Source: Bradyrhizobium sp. DOA9 (GTDB lineage: Bacteria; Pseudomonadota; Alphaproteobacteria; Rhizobiales; Xanthobacteraceae). Taken from it: 64,000 nt of DNA. Shown one piece after another: positions 24,724 to 33,853 of the stretch. The notes below the pieces were generated by a model that ran no database searches, was not told the DNA's origin, and saw only the letters and a list, made by a program, of their open reading frames with translations. Position 1 is the first letter of the stretch. Each line of letters opens with the position of its first letter. A program made the translations under genes and the position numbers. The DNA is taken from NCBI RefSeq assembly GCF_000617845.2, contig NZ_DF820425.1, positions 6,206,741 through 6,270,740 on the forward strand, read 5' to 3'.

Positions 24724-27234
24724 ATGTGGACGACCACATTTGTCCTGACCTTCCTGTTCTTCCTGATCCAGCTCGGCACCGGGTTTTCGATCCTGGCCAT
24801 CGCGCCAGCGAAACTCGTCGCCATGTGCCGGCTCACGAAGGCTCAGTTCGTCGTCCTTGGATTTACCGTCGGAGCCTCTGCCACGGGCATCCTGCTCGGA
24901 GCACTATCGCTGTTCGTGAACGATATTTGGCTTCAGTTCGCGACATTCGCCGTCGTATCCGGCTTCGGACTTGCCTGGTCATGGCCCAACTGGGGCCCGA
25001 GCCTCAATGAGACGCGCACGGCTGCCACCTGGTGCATTCTGTCGGTGCCGATCGCGCTCCTGACGTGGTGGTGGTCGTTCGGCGCATTTTCCAGCTTTCC
25101 CTTTGCGGACATCGGCGCTGATGTTCACTGGATGAAGACTGCGCAAGAGTACGCCGACGGCGGTGTCATCAATCCGTATGCGGCCCAGTCCTATGTCGAT
25201 CTCCGTTCGGCAGTGGCAGGCGCGCTCGCCGGAACGCTGGGCCTGGATCTCCTTAGATTTAGTTGGACCTATCGCTTCTTCTCGATTCTGTTCTTCCTGT
25301 TGGCGTCCTACGCCTTCGCGCAGGGCGTCTATCCCACGTCGCCACGGAAATGGATCGCCTTCTTCTTCGGCGCGGCCAGCAATGCCGTCGTCCTGATGAC
25401 GAACGGCAGCCTGGCAGTCGTCAGCAGCGTCGTGTTTCTCGGCGTGCTGATCGGCAATGCGCCGCGCGACGCAAACGGCATCTCGGCACGATCTGCCCTG
25501 CTGCTGACCGTCGGCGCGGGCGTGACGCTGCTGCTCGCATTCATCTTCAACAACAACACGCTCGTGCTCGCACTGCTCGCGGCCGGGCTGTTCCTGCTCA
25601 GGATCTTGGGCAGGACCGGACGATATGGCGGGGTTTTCTTTCTTGGTTGCATCTGGCCAGCGACGCTGGTGCTTGCGCATCGCGGCTCCTACCTGTTCGT
25701 TCCGACCGTTCTCGTCTGCTGGCTCATTTATCTCGCCATCGCGCGGATGATTTCCACCTGGCCGTCGTCCAGCGTCGCGGTGCTGCGGCTTCTGTCCTTC
25801 GTGCTGCCGCCGATCATTCTCGGCATTGTCGTCTGCGTTGTGGGAATGCGCTTCGGCTACATTCCTTCAATGAGCGCCAACGATACTTTTTCCTCGATTA
25901 CGGAATTGTTCCTGGGCAGAAGGATCGAAGGCGGCGAAGAGCTGTTCCTCGGCTCCGGGCCGCTGATCGCCACGATCGAACTTGGCCGGACGATAGGTCC
26001 GGTCTTTGCCATCTGCATCACGCTGGGCGTTGCATGGTGGTGGATGTCCCGACCTGCCGTTCGTGTCTCCTCCGGTGGAGTCCGGCCTCGTGCCGACGGC
26101 TTCGTGACACTGGTGTGGTCCTGGATCGCCGGCTGCGGCCTGAGCCTTGCCGTACTCTCCGGCTTCCCGTTCCTGTATCGCATCAGCACGATCATATTGT
26201 CGCTGTTCACGATCACGGCCACTGAGGTCTTTTGTCACTTGTTGATCGATTCCAGCCCGCTCCCTCGCTATCGGCGGGCTCTGATTGCCACGGCCGTCGC
26301 GCTGATTGCGAGCGCTCTTGTGGTTCTGTTCTATGCCTTTCCCTGGCGAACCGATCTGCCTTTTGCCCGCTATCAGGCACTCCTGCGACCGGTGGAATTG
26401 GCCGGCGTCGCGCTACTCGTGACGCTCGCAGTATTGACCCTGGTTCAGTCGCGACGAGTCTACATCTTCGCTCTGGCGGGGATCGTGGGCTTGGGTGCTG
26501 CCGTCGATAAGGTCGGTCTGTCCGGCATTAACAGGAGCTATAGCTACGGCGCCCTACCCGACCGCACGGCAATCGTCTCACACTACAACGCCGACGAGCT
26601 CGAACTGGCCCGTTGGCTCCGCGAGAATCTACGAAGAGGAATCATCCTCTCGGACCCATATACGATGGGCATCGTCCGGGCGACCACCGGCGCGCCGGCC
26701 GCCTATCTGTTCTCCAATCTGGACACTGTGAACGAAATGGTGGCGACGCGAGCAAAAGCGGTCGTGCGCACGATTCTGCAGCCGGCCGAAGGAGAGCAGC
26801 GGCTTGCAAGCACTTGCAGCCTGATCGCTCCTCTGGTGGGAGCCATCAACGCGGAAGCTTCCTTCCAGATGCGAAAGGCCGACGCTCTGGGCGGAATCAT
26901 GCGGTCGGTCCGCACCGCACCGGCACCGGGCCAGGAAGCGGCCCCGCCGCCTTCGGACGTCGCTGCGGCATTGATTCCTGAAATTCCGCCTGAGGAGGCC
27001 AGGTCCACGATCCAGAACATCCTGGAGACGGGCGAGAACGCCTGGAACCTCGTCGCGATCATCACGCCCCGCACGATCGCGTGGACCCATCTCGCAGCCA
27101 ACCAGCGTCTCAGCTATTTTCCTCCCCAAGAGCCGATAGCGCCGACGATCATTGACGCCCTTCGCGCGGGCCCGTTTCCGGTCCTGTTCGCGAACAGGCA
27201 GACGGTCGTTGTTCGCATTCCTTGTTCGCGCTGA
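24724..27234 (+). CDS. Large polytopic membrane protein, unknown (GT-C-like)
   Basis: 836-aa integral membrane protein with about 14-16 hydrophobic segments over residues 1-600 and a soluble C-terminal region. An acidic loop after the early helices reads DIGADVHWMKTAQEYADGG (residues about 126-144). Acidic residues in a first extracytoplasmic loop are typical of GT-C mannosyltransferase-like proteins, so a lipid-linked sugar transferase is possible. The C-terminal part has SHYNADELELARWLRENLRR and, near 745, a Pro/Ala-rich linker. Composition matches the low-GC islet. ATG at 24724 is preceded by an in-frame GTG at 24721. No motif gives a firm function. Confidence 0.75.
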   Translation: MWTTTFVLTFLFFLIQLGTGFSILAIAPAKLVAMCRLTKAQFVVLGFTVGASATGILLGALSLFVNDIWLQFATFAVVSGFGLAWSWPNWGPSLNETRTAATWCILSVPIALLTWWWSFGAFSSFPFADIGADVHWMKTAQEYADGGVINPYAAQSYVDLRSAVAGALAGTLGLDLLRFSWTYRFFSILFFLLASYAFAQGVYPTSPRKWIAFFFGAASNAVVLMTNGSLAVVSSVVFLGVLIGNAPRDANGISARSALLLTVGAGVTLLLAFIFNNNTLVLALLAAGLFLLRILGRTGRYGGVFFLGCIWPATLVLAHRGSYLFVPTVLVCWLIYLAIARMISTWPSSSVAVLRLLSFVLPPIILGIVVCVVGMRFGYIPSMSANDTFSSITELFLGRRIEGGEELFLGSGPLIATIELGRTIGPVFAICITLGVAWWWMSRPAVRVSSGGVRPRADGFVTLVWSWIAGCGLSLAVLSGFPFLYRISTIILSLFTITATEVFCHLLIDSSPLPRYRRALIATAVALIASALVVLFYAFPWRTDLPFARYQALLRPVELAGVALLVTLAVLTLVQSRRVYIFALAGIVGLGAAVDKVGLSGINRSYSYGALPDRTAIVSHYNADELELARWLRENLRRGIILSDPYTMGIVRATTGAPAAYLFSNLDTVNEMVATRAKAVVRTILQPAEGEQRLASTCSLIAPLVGAINAEASFQMRKADALGGIMRSVRTAPAPGQEAAPPPSDVAAALIPEIPPEEARSTIQNILETGENAWNLVAIITPRTIAWTHLAANQRLSYFPPQEPIAPTIIDALRAGPFPVLFANRQTVVVRIPCSR

Positions 27235-27315
27235 TATGAACGCAACATCGGAATTGCCAACGTATTGTCGCAGATGGCGTGAGACTTCATCATTCTGCCG
27301 TCGAAGGGACAAATC

Positions 27316-28518
27316 ATGCTGAGACAGGCCGTCATCCTCGTCGGAGGGCTGGGTACACGGCTTGGCGCGCGTACCAAAGCGACGCCGAAACCGATGCTCG
27401 ACATCGGCGGCCGACCGTTTCTCGACACGCTGATCGATGAACTCGTCCGCTATCACGTCTTCGACGAAATCCTCCTGCTTGCCGGCCACAAGGCCGACAT
27501 CGTCGAGAGCCACTATGCCGGCGCGGCGAGGGGCCGGGCCAAGATCCTGGTGTCGCGCGAGACCGAGCCGCTCGGCACCGGCGGCGCGCTCTTGAACGCA
27601 CGCGACCTGCTGCACGACCGTTTCCTGCTGCTCAACGGCGACTCGCTGTTCGACTTCAACCTGCTCGATCTGATCGCGCGTGCGAAGGGAGGGCGGGTTC
27701 ACATGGCATTGCGCGACGGCGTCGTCGGAGACCGCTACGGGCGCGTCGCGCTGGATGGCGATGTGGTGCGCGATTTCATCGCCCCGGGCGCGGGCGCCAC
27801 AGGACCGGTCAATGCCGGGATCTACGTCGTCGACAAGTCCGTTCTCGCCGCTATCGCGAAGCTTCCCGCCTCCCTCGAGCAGGACGTGTTTCCCGGCCTT
27901 GTCTCGCGCGGCGAACTGCGCGGCACCGCCTATCGCGGCTATTTCATCGACATCGGCATCCCCGACGATTTCGCGCGCGCCGACCGCGAATTGCAGGACA
28001 AGCTGCGGAGGCCTGCCATATTCTTCGATCGCGACGGCGTGCTCAACCATGATTCCGGCTATACGTTCGAGACGCACAAGCTCGAATGGATCGAGGGCGC
28101 ACGCGAGGCCGTGAAGGCCGTCAACGACGCCGGCTATTTCGCCTTCGTCATCACCAATCAATCCGGCGTCGCGCGCGGCTATTACGAGGAGCATCACGTC
28201 GTCACCCTGCACCACTGGATGGCGGACCAGATGGCGCTGGTCGGCGCGCATATCGACGCCTTCGAATATTGCCCCGATCATCCCGAGGGAACCGTCGCGC
28301 GCTATTGCCGCGTCAGCGACCGCCGCAAGCCGGCGCCGGGCATGATCACCGACCTCGCGCGGCGTTTTCCGGTCGACATGAGCCGCAGCATGGTGATCGG
28401 CGACAAGCCGAGCGACCTCGAGGCGGCGCGGGCTGCCGGCCTTCCCGGCCATTTGTTCGAGGGCGGCAATCTTGAGGCCTTCGTGAGAGCGCGCCTGAAC
28501 GCGGCCGGCAAACTTTAG
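27316..28518 (+). CDS. Sugar-1-phosphate nucleotidyltransferase / GmhB-like phosphatase fusion (HddC-GmhB)
   Basis: 400-aa bifunctional enzyme. Residues 1-225 are a nucleotidyltransferase (ILVGGLGTRLGARTKATPKP near 7-26, LLNGDSLFDF, NAGIYVVDKS). Residues about 232-400 are a HAD phosphatase with DRDGVLN (Asp238 nucleophile, Asp240), TNQSGVARGYY, RRKPAPGM and GDKPSDLEAA. Together they match the last steps of GDP-D-glycero-D-manno-heptose synthesis: 7-phosphatase GmhB and guanylyltransferase HddC. In the GmhB zinc loop the usual C-x-H and C-x-C ligands read C319-P-D-H322 and S334-D335-R336, with an extra Cys331, so zinc binding is probably lost or altered. HddA-like kinase is at 11173; no gmhA is in the window. 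Confidence 0.9.
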   Translation: MLRQAVILVGGLGTRLGARTKATPKPMLDIGGRPFLDTLIDELVRYHVFDEILLLAGHKADIVESHYAGAARGRAKILVSRETEPLGTGGALLNARDLLHDRFLLLNGDSLFDFNLLDLIARAKGGRVHMALRDGVVGDRYGRVALDGDVVRDFIAPGAGATGPVNAGIYVVDKSVLAAIAKLPASLEQDVFPGLVSRGELRGTAYRGYFIDIGIPDDFARADRELQDKLRRPAIFFDRDGVLNHDSGYTFETHKLEWIEGAREAVKAVNDAGYFAFVITNQSGVARGYYEEHHVVTLHHWMADQMALVGAHIDAFEYCPDHPEGTVARYCRVSDRRKPAPGMITDLARRFPVDMSRSMVIGDKPSDLEAARAAGLPGHLFEGGNLEAFVRARLNAAGKL

Positions 28519-28578
28519 CCGGCCTTCCAAAAACTGCCGCATACCCGGGCATTTGGCAGCTTTCGGACCGCTGCTCTG

Positions 28579-28606
28579 TTGCGCGCAACCGCCAGTGTGC
28601 TATAGC
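28579..28606 (+). promoter_or_regulatory. Putative promoter of the legB operon
   Basis: TTGCGC (28579-28584), 16-base spacer, TATAGC (28601-28606), 48 bases before the legB ATG in a 135-base gap. The same TATAGC box appears before ptmE at 33879. Matching by eye only; no transcription start is known. Confidence 0.4.
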
Positions 28607-28653
28607 GCCATCTTGTTGCGAAGATTGGCTTAATCGCCTTTTTGGGGTCCGGC

Positions 28654-29673
28654 ATGGCAGATCTGAGGGACGCCCGCGTCCTCGTTACCGGCAGCGACGG
28701 CTTCATCGGCTCGCATGTCGTCGAGGAGCTGGTGAAAGCCGGGGCCCGCGTCAAGGCGATCGTCTTCTACAATTCCTTCAACTCCTGGGGCTGGCTGGAC
28801 ACCGTTTCCGCCGACATCATGAAGTCCGTGGAGGTGGTCGCCGGCGACATCCGCGATCCGCATTTCATGATCCAGGCAACCGTTGGCTGCACCGACGTGC
28901 TGCACCTGGCAGCGCTGATCGCGATCCCCTTCTCCTACGTCGCGCCCGACTCGTATGTCGACACCAACGTGAAGGGCACCGTCAACGCGCTCCAGGCCGC
29001 GCGCATGGCCGGCGTGCGTCGCTTCGTGCAGACCTCGACCAGCGAGGTCTACGGCACGGCGCAGACGGTCCCGATCAAGGAGAGCCATCCGCTGGTTGGT
29101 CAGTCGCCCTACTCGGCTTCGAAGATCGCATCCGACCAGATGGCGCTGTCGTTCCATGCATCGTTCGACATGCCGGTCGTCGTGATCCGCCCGTTCAACA
29201 CCTTCGGCCCGCGCCAATCGGCACGTGCGGTGATCCCGACCATCATCAGCCAGATCGCGACCGGCAAGCGCAGGATTCGTCTTGGCGCCGTCAGCCCTAC
29301 CCGCGACTTCTCGTTCGTCACGGATACGGCGCGCGGCCTGATTGCAGGACTCACCGCACCGGCCGAGCGATGCGTCGGCCAGACCATCAATCTCGGCAGC
29401 GGCTTCGAGATCTCGGTCGGCGCCACCGCCCAGATGATCGCCGACGTCATGGGGACCACGATCGAGATCGAAACCGACGAGGCGCGGCTGCGCCCGGCGA
29501 ACAGCGAGGTCGAGCGGCTCTGGGCCGACAATTCCAAGGCACGCCAGCAACTCGGCTGGGCCCCGGAGTTCGGCGGGATCGAAGGCATGCGTCAGGGCAT
29601 CGTGAAGACGGTGAACTGGTTCACCAATCCCGTCAATCTCAGCCGCTACAAGGCGGACGTCTACAATGTCTGA
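28654..29673 (+). CDS. legB: LegB-type nucleotide-sugar 4,6-dehydratase
   Basis: 339-aa extended SDR expected to convert GDP-GlcNAc to the 4-keto-6-deoxy sugar, first committed step of the GDP-linked legionaminic acid route. TGSDGFIGSHVVEEL (residues 12-26) binds NAD, HLAALIAIPFSYVAPDSY near 87 is characteristic of the LegB subgroup, and TSTSEVYGT precedes the catalytic YSASK. RPFNTFGPRQSARAVIP and TRDFSFVTD follow. ATG at 28654 chosen; an in-frame TTG lies four codons upstream. The stop region overlaps legC by 8 bases. The assignment rests on the complete set of leg/ptm partners downstream. Confidence 0.9.
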   Translation: MADLRDARVLVTGSDGFIGSHVVEELVKAGARVKAIVFYNSFNSWGWLDTVSADIMKSVEVVAGDIRDPHFMIQATVGCTDVLHLAALIAIPFSYVAPDSYVDTNVKGTVNALQAARMAGVRRFVQTSTSEVYGTAQTVPIKESHPLVGQSPYSASKIASDQMALSFHASFDMPVVVIRPFNTFGPRQSARAVIPTIISQIATGKRRIRLGAVSPTRDFSFVTDTARGLIAGLTAPAERCVGQTINLGSGFEISVGATAQMIADVMGTTIEIETDEARLRPANSEVERLWADNSKARQQLGWAPEFGGIEGMRQGIVKTVNWFTNPVNLSRYKADVYNV

Positions 29674-30892
29674 GGCAAAGGTGGGAACGGCCCCGACCAG
29701 ATCCGACATCTCCACGCCCGCCTTCGATCCGAAGGCTGTGGTCGATGCCGTCCGGCGCGCCGCGGGTACACCCAACGGCATCCTCGGCCTGCACGAGCCG
29801 GTGTTCGCCGGCAACGAGGTCGCCTATCTCGAAGAATGCATCAAGAGCACCTTCGTCTCCTCGGTCGGCCCGTTCGTCGACCGCTTCGAGCGCATGTTGG
29901 AAGAGGTGACGGGCGCCAGGCGCGCGGTCGCCGTCGTCAACGGCACCGCGGCACTGCACGCCTGCTTCCGTCTCGCCGGCGTCGAGCCCGGCGAGGAGGT
30001 GATGTCGCCGGCGCTGACCTTCATCGCGACCACCAATGCGATCGCCTATTGCGGGGCGGTGCCGCATTTCGTCGACAGCTCCTTCGTCACGCTCGGCATG
30101 GATCCGCGCGCCCTCGCCACGCGGCTCGAGAGGATTGCCGAGCGAACGCCGCAGGGCCCGGTCAATCGCGAGACCGGGCGCCGCATCGCCGCGATCTCGC
30201 CGATGCACACGTTCGGGCATCCCGTCGAGCTCGACGAGATCGCTGCGATCGCGCGCGACTGGGGCATTGCGCTGGTGGAGGATGCCGCGGAATCGCTGGG
30301 CTCGACCTACAAGGGCCACCCCGTCGGATCGCAGGCGCGGCTCGCGGCGCTGAGCTTCAACGGCAACAAGATCGTCACGACAGGCGGCGGCGGCGCTATC
30401 CTCACCAATGACGAGGAACTCGGACGCCGTGCCAAGCATCTCACCACCACCGCGAAGCTGCCGCACAAATGGGCCTTCGTGCACGACGAGATCGGCTTCA
30501 ACTACCGCCTGCCAAACCTGAACGCCGCGCTCGGCTGCGCCCAGCTCGAGCAGCTCGAGGGTTTCCTGGCGAGCAAGCGACGGCTGGCTGCGACCTATGA
30601 GCGCGTCTTTGCGGACGTTCCCGGCGTGCGCTTTTCGCGCGAGCCCGAGGGCACCACCAGCAATTACTGGCTGAACGCGATCCTGCTCGACGAAGCGCAT
30701 GCGAGGCGGCGCGACGACGTGCTGACGGCGCTGAACGAAGCCGGTTTCGGCGCGCGGCCGGCCTGGACCCTGATGCACCGCCTGCCGATGTTCGCACAGA
30801 GCCCGCGCGGCGATCTCGCCAATGCCGAGTCGATCGAGCGCCGCCTGATCAACCTGCCGAGCAGCGCCAGCATCAGGGCTCGCGATGAATAG
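29666..30892 (+). CDS. legC: LegC-type PLP aminotransferase
   Basis: 408-aa DegT/DnrJ/EryC1 aminotransferase that should place an amino group at C4 of the LegB product. Motifs: LHEPVFAGNEVAYLEECI near residue 45, VNGTAALHACFRLAGV near 90, VEDAAESLGSTYKG near 205, and the PLP lysine in FNGNKIVTTGGGGAIL (Lys235). The longer N-terminus and the GLHEPVFAGNE segment are typical of LegC rather than PseC. The start lies inside the end of legB and the end overlaps legG by 8 bases, so all three are co-translated. Confidence 0.92.
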   Translation: MSEAKVGTAPTRSDISTPAFDPKAVVDAVRRAAGTPNGILGLHEPVFAGNEVAYLEECIKSTFVSSVGPFVDRFERMLEEVTGARRAVAVVNGTAALHACFRLAGVEPGEEVMSPALTFIATTNAIAYCGAVPHFVDSSFVTLGMDPRALATRLERIAERTPQGPVNRETGRRIAAISPMHTFGHPVELDEIAAIARDWGIALVEDAAESLGSTYKGHPVGSQARLAALSFNGNKIVTTGGGGAILTNDEELGRRAKHLTTTAKLPHKWAFVHDEIGFNYRLPNLNAALGCAQLEQLEGFLASKRRLAATYERVFADVPGVRFSREPEGTTSNYWLNAILLDEAHARRRDDVLTALNEAGFGARPAWTLMHRLPMFAQSPRGDLANAESIERRLINLPSSASIRARDE

Positions 30893-32063
30893 CGGAGCGC
30901 GAAAGATCTGCTTCGTCACCGGCAGCCGGGCCGATTTCGGGCTGCTGGTCTGGCCGATGCGCGCGATCCGCGAGACAGCAGGCTTGAGGCTCCAGCTCAT
31001 CGCCACCGGCATGCATCTCGCGCCCGAGTTCGGCTACACGTTCAACGCCATCCGCGACGAGGGCTTCGAAGTCGACGAGCGCGTCGAGACGCTGCTTGCC
31101 AGCGACACCGGCGCGGGCGTCGCAAAATCCGTCGGGCTCGGCGTGATCGGACTTGCCGACGCGTTCACGCGGCTGCAGCCGGATCTCGTCGTCGTGCTCG
31201 GCGACCGCTTCGAGATGTTCGCGGCCGCACAGGCGGCGATGTTCATGCGGCTGCCCATGGCGCATCTGTTCGGGGGCGACGTCACCGAAGGCGCGGTCGA
31301 CGAATCCATCCGCCACGCCATCAGCAAGATGTCGCATCTGCATTTCACCAGCAATCAAGACTCGACGCGTCGGCTGATCCAGCTTGGTGAGCACCCATCC
31401 CGTATCCATACTATCGGCTCGGTCGGCATAGACGCCATCAAGCATCTCGATCTCATGAACCGCGATGACATCGGCAACGCGATCGGGATGCCGCTCGGCG
31501 AACGCAATGCGCTCGTGACGTTCCATCCGGTGACGGTCGAGGCCGGACGCTCGGTGGCCGAGCTGGACGAATTGTTCGCGGCGCTGTCGACGCTTGATCC
31601 CGGCTTTCGCCTCTTCTTCACGCTCGCCAATGCCGATGCCGAAGGGCGCGCGCTGAACGACCGGACCAAGGCCTTCGCGGCCGGCCGGCCGAACACGATC
31701 GCAGTCGCCTCGCTCGGGCAGCTCCGCTACCTCAGCCTGATGAGCCAGGTGGACGTCGTGATCGGCAATTCGTCGAGCGGCATCCTCGAAGCGCCGTCAT
31801 TCGGTGTTCCGACGGTCGATATCGGCGACCGCCAGAAAGGGCGCAAGCGCGCTGACTCGGTGTTCCACGCCGCGCCCGAACGCGGCGCGATCGGCGCGGC
31901 GATCTCGCAAGCGCTTCAACGCGGCCGCAAGCACACCGTCAATCCCTATGGCGATGGTGATTCCAGCCGGCGATTTGCCGACATCATTGCCGGCATCCCG
32001 GATTTCGGCCAGCTCCTGAAGAAGGGCTTCTACGAGGTACCGGCAAGCGGAGCGCGGCCATGA
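30885..32063 (+). CDS. legG: LegG/NeuC-type hydrolysing NDP-sugar 2-epimerase
   Basis: 392-aa hydrolysing 2-epimerase of the WecB/NeuC family, releasing the free 2-epimerised 2,4-diacetamido-6-deoxy sugar from its nucleotide. Evidence: ICFVTGSRADFGLLVWPM at the N-terminus, VVLGDRFEMFAAAQAA near 105, the HLFGGDVTEGAVDESIRHA block near 128, FHPVTVEA near 212 and the sugar-nucleotide site VIGNSSSGILEAPSFGVP near 290. Length matches NeuC (about 380 aa). Overlaps legC and legI by 8 and 4 bases. In this context it supplies the aldose for LegI. Confidence 0.93.
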   Translation: MNSGARKICFVTGSRADFGLLVWPMRAIRETAGLRLQLIATGMHLAPEFGYTFNAIRDEGFEVDERVETLLASDTGAGVAKSVGLGVIGLADAFTRLQPDLVVVLGDRFEMFAAAQAAMFMRLPMAHLFGGDVTEGAVDESIRHAISKMSHLHFTSNQDSTRRLIQLGEHPSRIHTIGSVGIDAIKHLDLMNRDDIGNAIGMPLGERNALVTFHPVTVEAGRSVAELDELFAALSTLDPGFRLFFTLANADAEGRALNDRTKAFAAGRPNTIAVASLGQLRYLSLMSQVDVVIGNSSSGILEAPSFGVPTVDIGDRQKGRKRADSVFHAAPERGAIGAAISQALQRGRKHTVNPYGDGDSSRRFADIIAGIPDFGQLLKKGFYEVPASGARP

Positions 32064-33130
32064 CGAGGCACACGCTGATCATCGCGGAGGCCGGCGTCAA
32101 TCACGACGGCAGCCTGGACAAGGCACTGGCCCTGGTCGATGCGGCTGCCGATGCCGGTGCTGACATCGTCAAGTTCCAGACCTTCAATGCGAAGGCGCTG
32201 GCGGGCGGCGCGGCGAAGAAGGCCGACTACCAGCAGCGCACGACGGATGCCGCCGAGAGCCAGCTCGCCATGCTGGAACGCCTCGAGTTGCCCCAGGCTG
32301 CGCATCACACGCTGATCGCGCGCGCCGAGGAGCGCGGCATCGCGTTCCTGTCGACGCCGTTTGACGACGCTTCGCTCGCCTTCCTGCTGTCGCTCAAGCT
32401 GCCACGCATCAAGATCGGATCGGGCGATCTCACCAACGCTCCGCTGCTGCACGCTGCAGCGAGGGCCGGTGCGACGCTGATCCTCTCGACAGGCATGGCG
32501 ACGCTCGGCGAGATCGAGGAAGCCCTTGGCGTGCTGGCGCACGGCTACGCGCAGCGCAACGATGCTGCGGGCATCGCATCTTTCCGCGCGGCGTGGCGCG
32601 ATCCGGCGGCGCGCGCCGCGCTGGCGCGGCATGTCAGCCTGCTCCATTGCACGACCGAATATCCCTGCCCCATCGCCGATGTGAACCTCGCCGCGATGGC
32701 GACGATGCGGTCGGCGTTTCAGCTTCCGGTCGGCTATTCCGATCACACCGACGGTTTCGAAGTCTCGGTCGCCGCGGTCGCGCTCGGCGCCACAATCATC
32801 GAGAAGCACTTGACGCTGGATCGCAATGCCCCCGGTCCCGACCACGCGGCCTCGCTCGAGCCTGATGACTTCAAGCGCATGGTCAGCGCCATCCGTAATG
32901 TCGAGGCCGCGCTCGGCGACGGCGTGAAGACGCCGAAGGAATCCGAGGTCAGGAATGTGCCGGTGGCGCGCAAGAGCATCGTGGCGGCGCGCACGCTGGA
33001 GGCCGGCGAGATCATCGGCCCGGCCGACATCACCGCCAAGCGGCCGGGCACCGGCCGGCCGCCGATCGAATATTGGTCCCTGATCGGAACTGCGGCGCCG
33101 CGGGCGCTCGAACCCGACGATCCGGTCTAG
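32060..33130 (+). CDS. legI: Legionaminic acid synthase LegI (NeuB family)
   Basis: 356-aa PEP-dependent synthase making legionaminate. The NeuB barrel shows IIAEAGVNHDGSLDKAL at residue 7, FQTFNAKAL near 40, KIGSGDLTNAPLL near 118 and ILSTGMATLGEI near 143. LHCTTEYPCP is near 195, GYSDHTDGFEVSVAA near 223, and the metal-site EKHLTLDRNAPGPDHAASL near 247. The C-terminal SAF domain (ARKSIVAARTLEAGEIIG) ends the protein. This is the ordinary NeuB architecture, unlike the fused copy at 12572. Start overlaps legG (ATGA). The end meets the convergent legH stop within a CTAG. Confidence 0.93.
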   Translation: MTRHTLIIAEAGVNHDGSLDKALALVDAAADAGADIVKFQTFNAKALAGGAAKKADYQQRTTDAAESQLAMLERLELPQAAHHTLIARAEERGIAFLSTPFDDASLAFLLSLKLPRIKIGSGDLTNAPLLHAAARAGATLILSTGMATLGEIEEALGVLAHGYAQRNDAAGIASFRAAWRDPAARAALARHVSLLHCTTEYPCPIADVNLAAMATMRSAFQLPVGYSDHTDGFEVSVAAVALGATIIEKHLTLDRNAPGPDHAASLEPDDFKRMVSAIRNVEAALGDGVKTPKESEVRNVPVARKSIVAARTLEAGEIIGPADITAKRPGTGRPPIEYWSLIGTAAPRALEPDDPV

Positions 33131-33738
33131 CGGCGCGGCTTTGCCGGAACGCCGCGCAACATGGACCCGGGCGGCCATGAACCCGTGACGACAGAGCCCA
33201 TCGCCACGAGCGTGTCGTGACCGATGGAGATGTGATCGCGGACACGGCTGCCGAGCCCGACAAAGCAATTGTCGCCGATCTCCGCGCCGCCGCCGACCAC
33301 CGTTCCCGGAGAGAGATGGGTGTAGTGCCCGACGCGCACGTCGTGCTCGACGACCGCGCCCGAATTGATGATGCAGTGATGGCCGATCATGCTTCGCGCA
33401 TTGACGATCGCCCCCGGCATGATGACGCTTCCCGGACCGATCGTTGCCGACGGCGAGACGAACGCACGCGGATGGATGACCGATGCCCAGCGCTTGAGTT
33501 GCAACCGGCCGATCATCTGCCGGCGCGCGGGCCCCGCCTGCATCGTTCCGACCCCGACCACGAAGGCGGCGTCCGGATAGTTCGGGGCAACATCATCGGT
33601 TCCGAGATAGCGCGCATCGCCAAGCGTTCCCGGCTGGCGGTCGAGGAAACCAATAATGTTGAACTGGCCGGACAGGAGCGCTGCCTCGTAGACCATGAAG
33701 GCGTGTTCGCCGCCGCCGATGATGATGAGATCGTCCAT
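33127..33738 (-). CDS. legH: LegH/NeuD-type N-acetyltransferase (left-handed beta-helix)
   Basis: 203-aa PglD/NeuD-family acyltransferase, expected to N-acetylate the 4-amino sugar made by LegC. The N-terminal Rossmann-like part (LIIIGGGEHAFMVYEAAL, VVGVGTMQAGPARRQ) precedes hexapeptide repeats (SATIGPGSVIMPGAIVNARS through GDNCFVGLGSRV) with the catalytic His likely in SGAVVEHDVRVG. The chosen ATG has GAGGGAA upstream. Oddly it is antisense to the rest of the pathway, lying between legI and ptmE, so its transcription is uncoupled from theirs. NeuD rather than GNAT type, as in many non-Campylobacter legionaminate loci. Confidence 0.88.
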   Translation of the reverse strand: MDDLIIIGGGEHAFMVYEAALLSGQFNIIGFLDRQPGTLGDARYLGTDDVAPNYPDAAFVVGVGTMQAGPARRQMIGRLQLKRWASVIHPRAFVSPSATIGPGSVIMPGAIVNARSMIGHHCIINSGAVVEHDVRVGHYTHLSPGTVVGGGAEIGDNCFVGLGSRVRDHISIGHDTLVAMGSVVTGSWPPGSMLRGVPAKPRR

Positions 33739-33853
33739 CGCGATTCCCTCAAGCCGCACCGATCTTAGCGGCAGGGCCGGGGCGCTTCAAACCGACCGAT
33801 TGCGCCTGAAAACGCGTGAATTAACAAGCACAAGCCCGGGTCCCCTGACGGGG

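Noticed and set aside
11173..28518. Assigning the HddA-like kinase and HddC-GmhB fusion to a finished GDP-heptose pathway
   Set aside because: No gmhA is in the window, the kinase sits in another operon, and the GmhB zinc loop is altered. The parts are reported but not a complete pathway.
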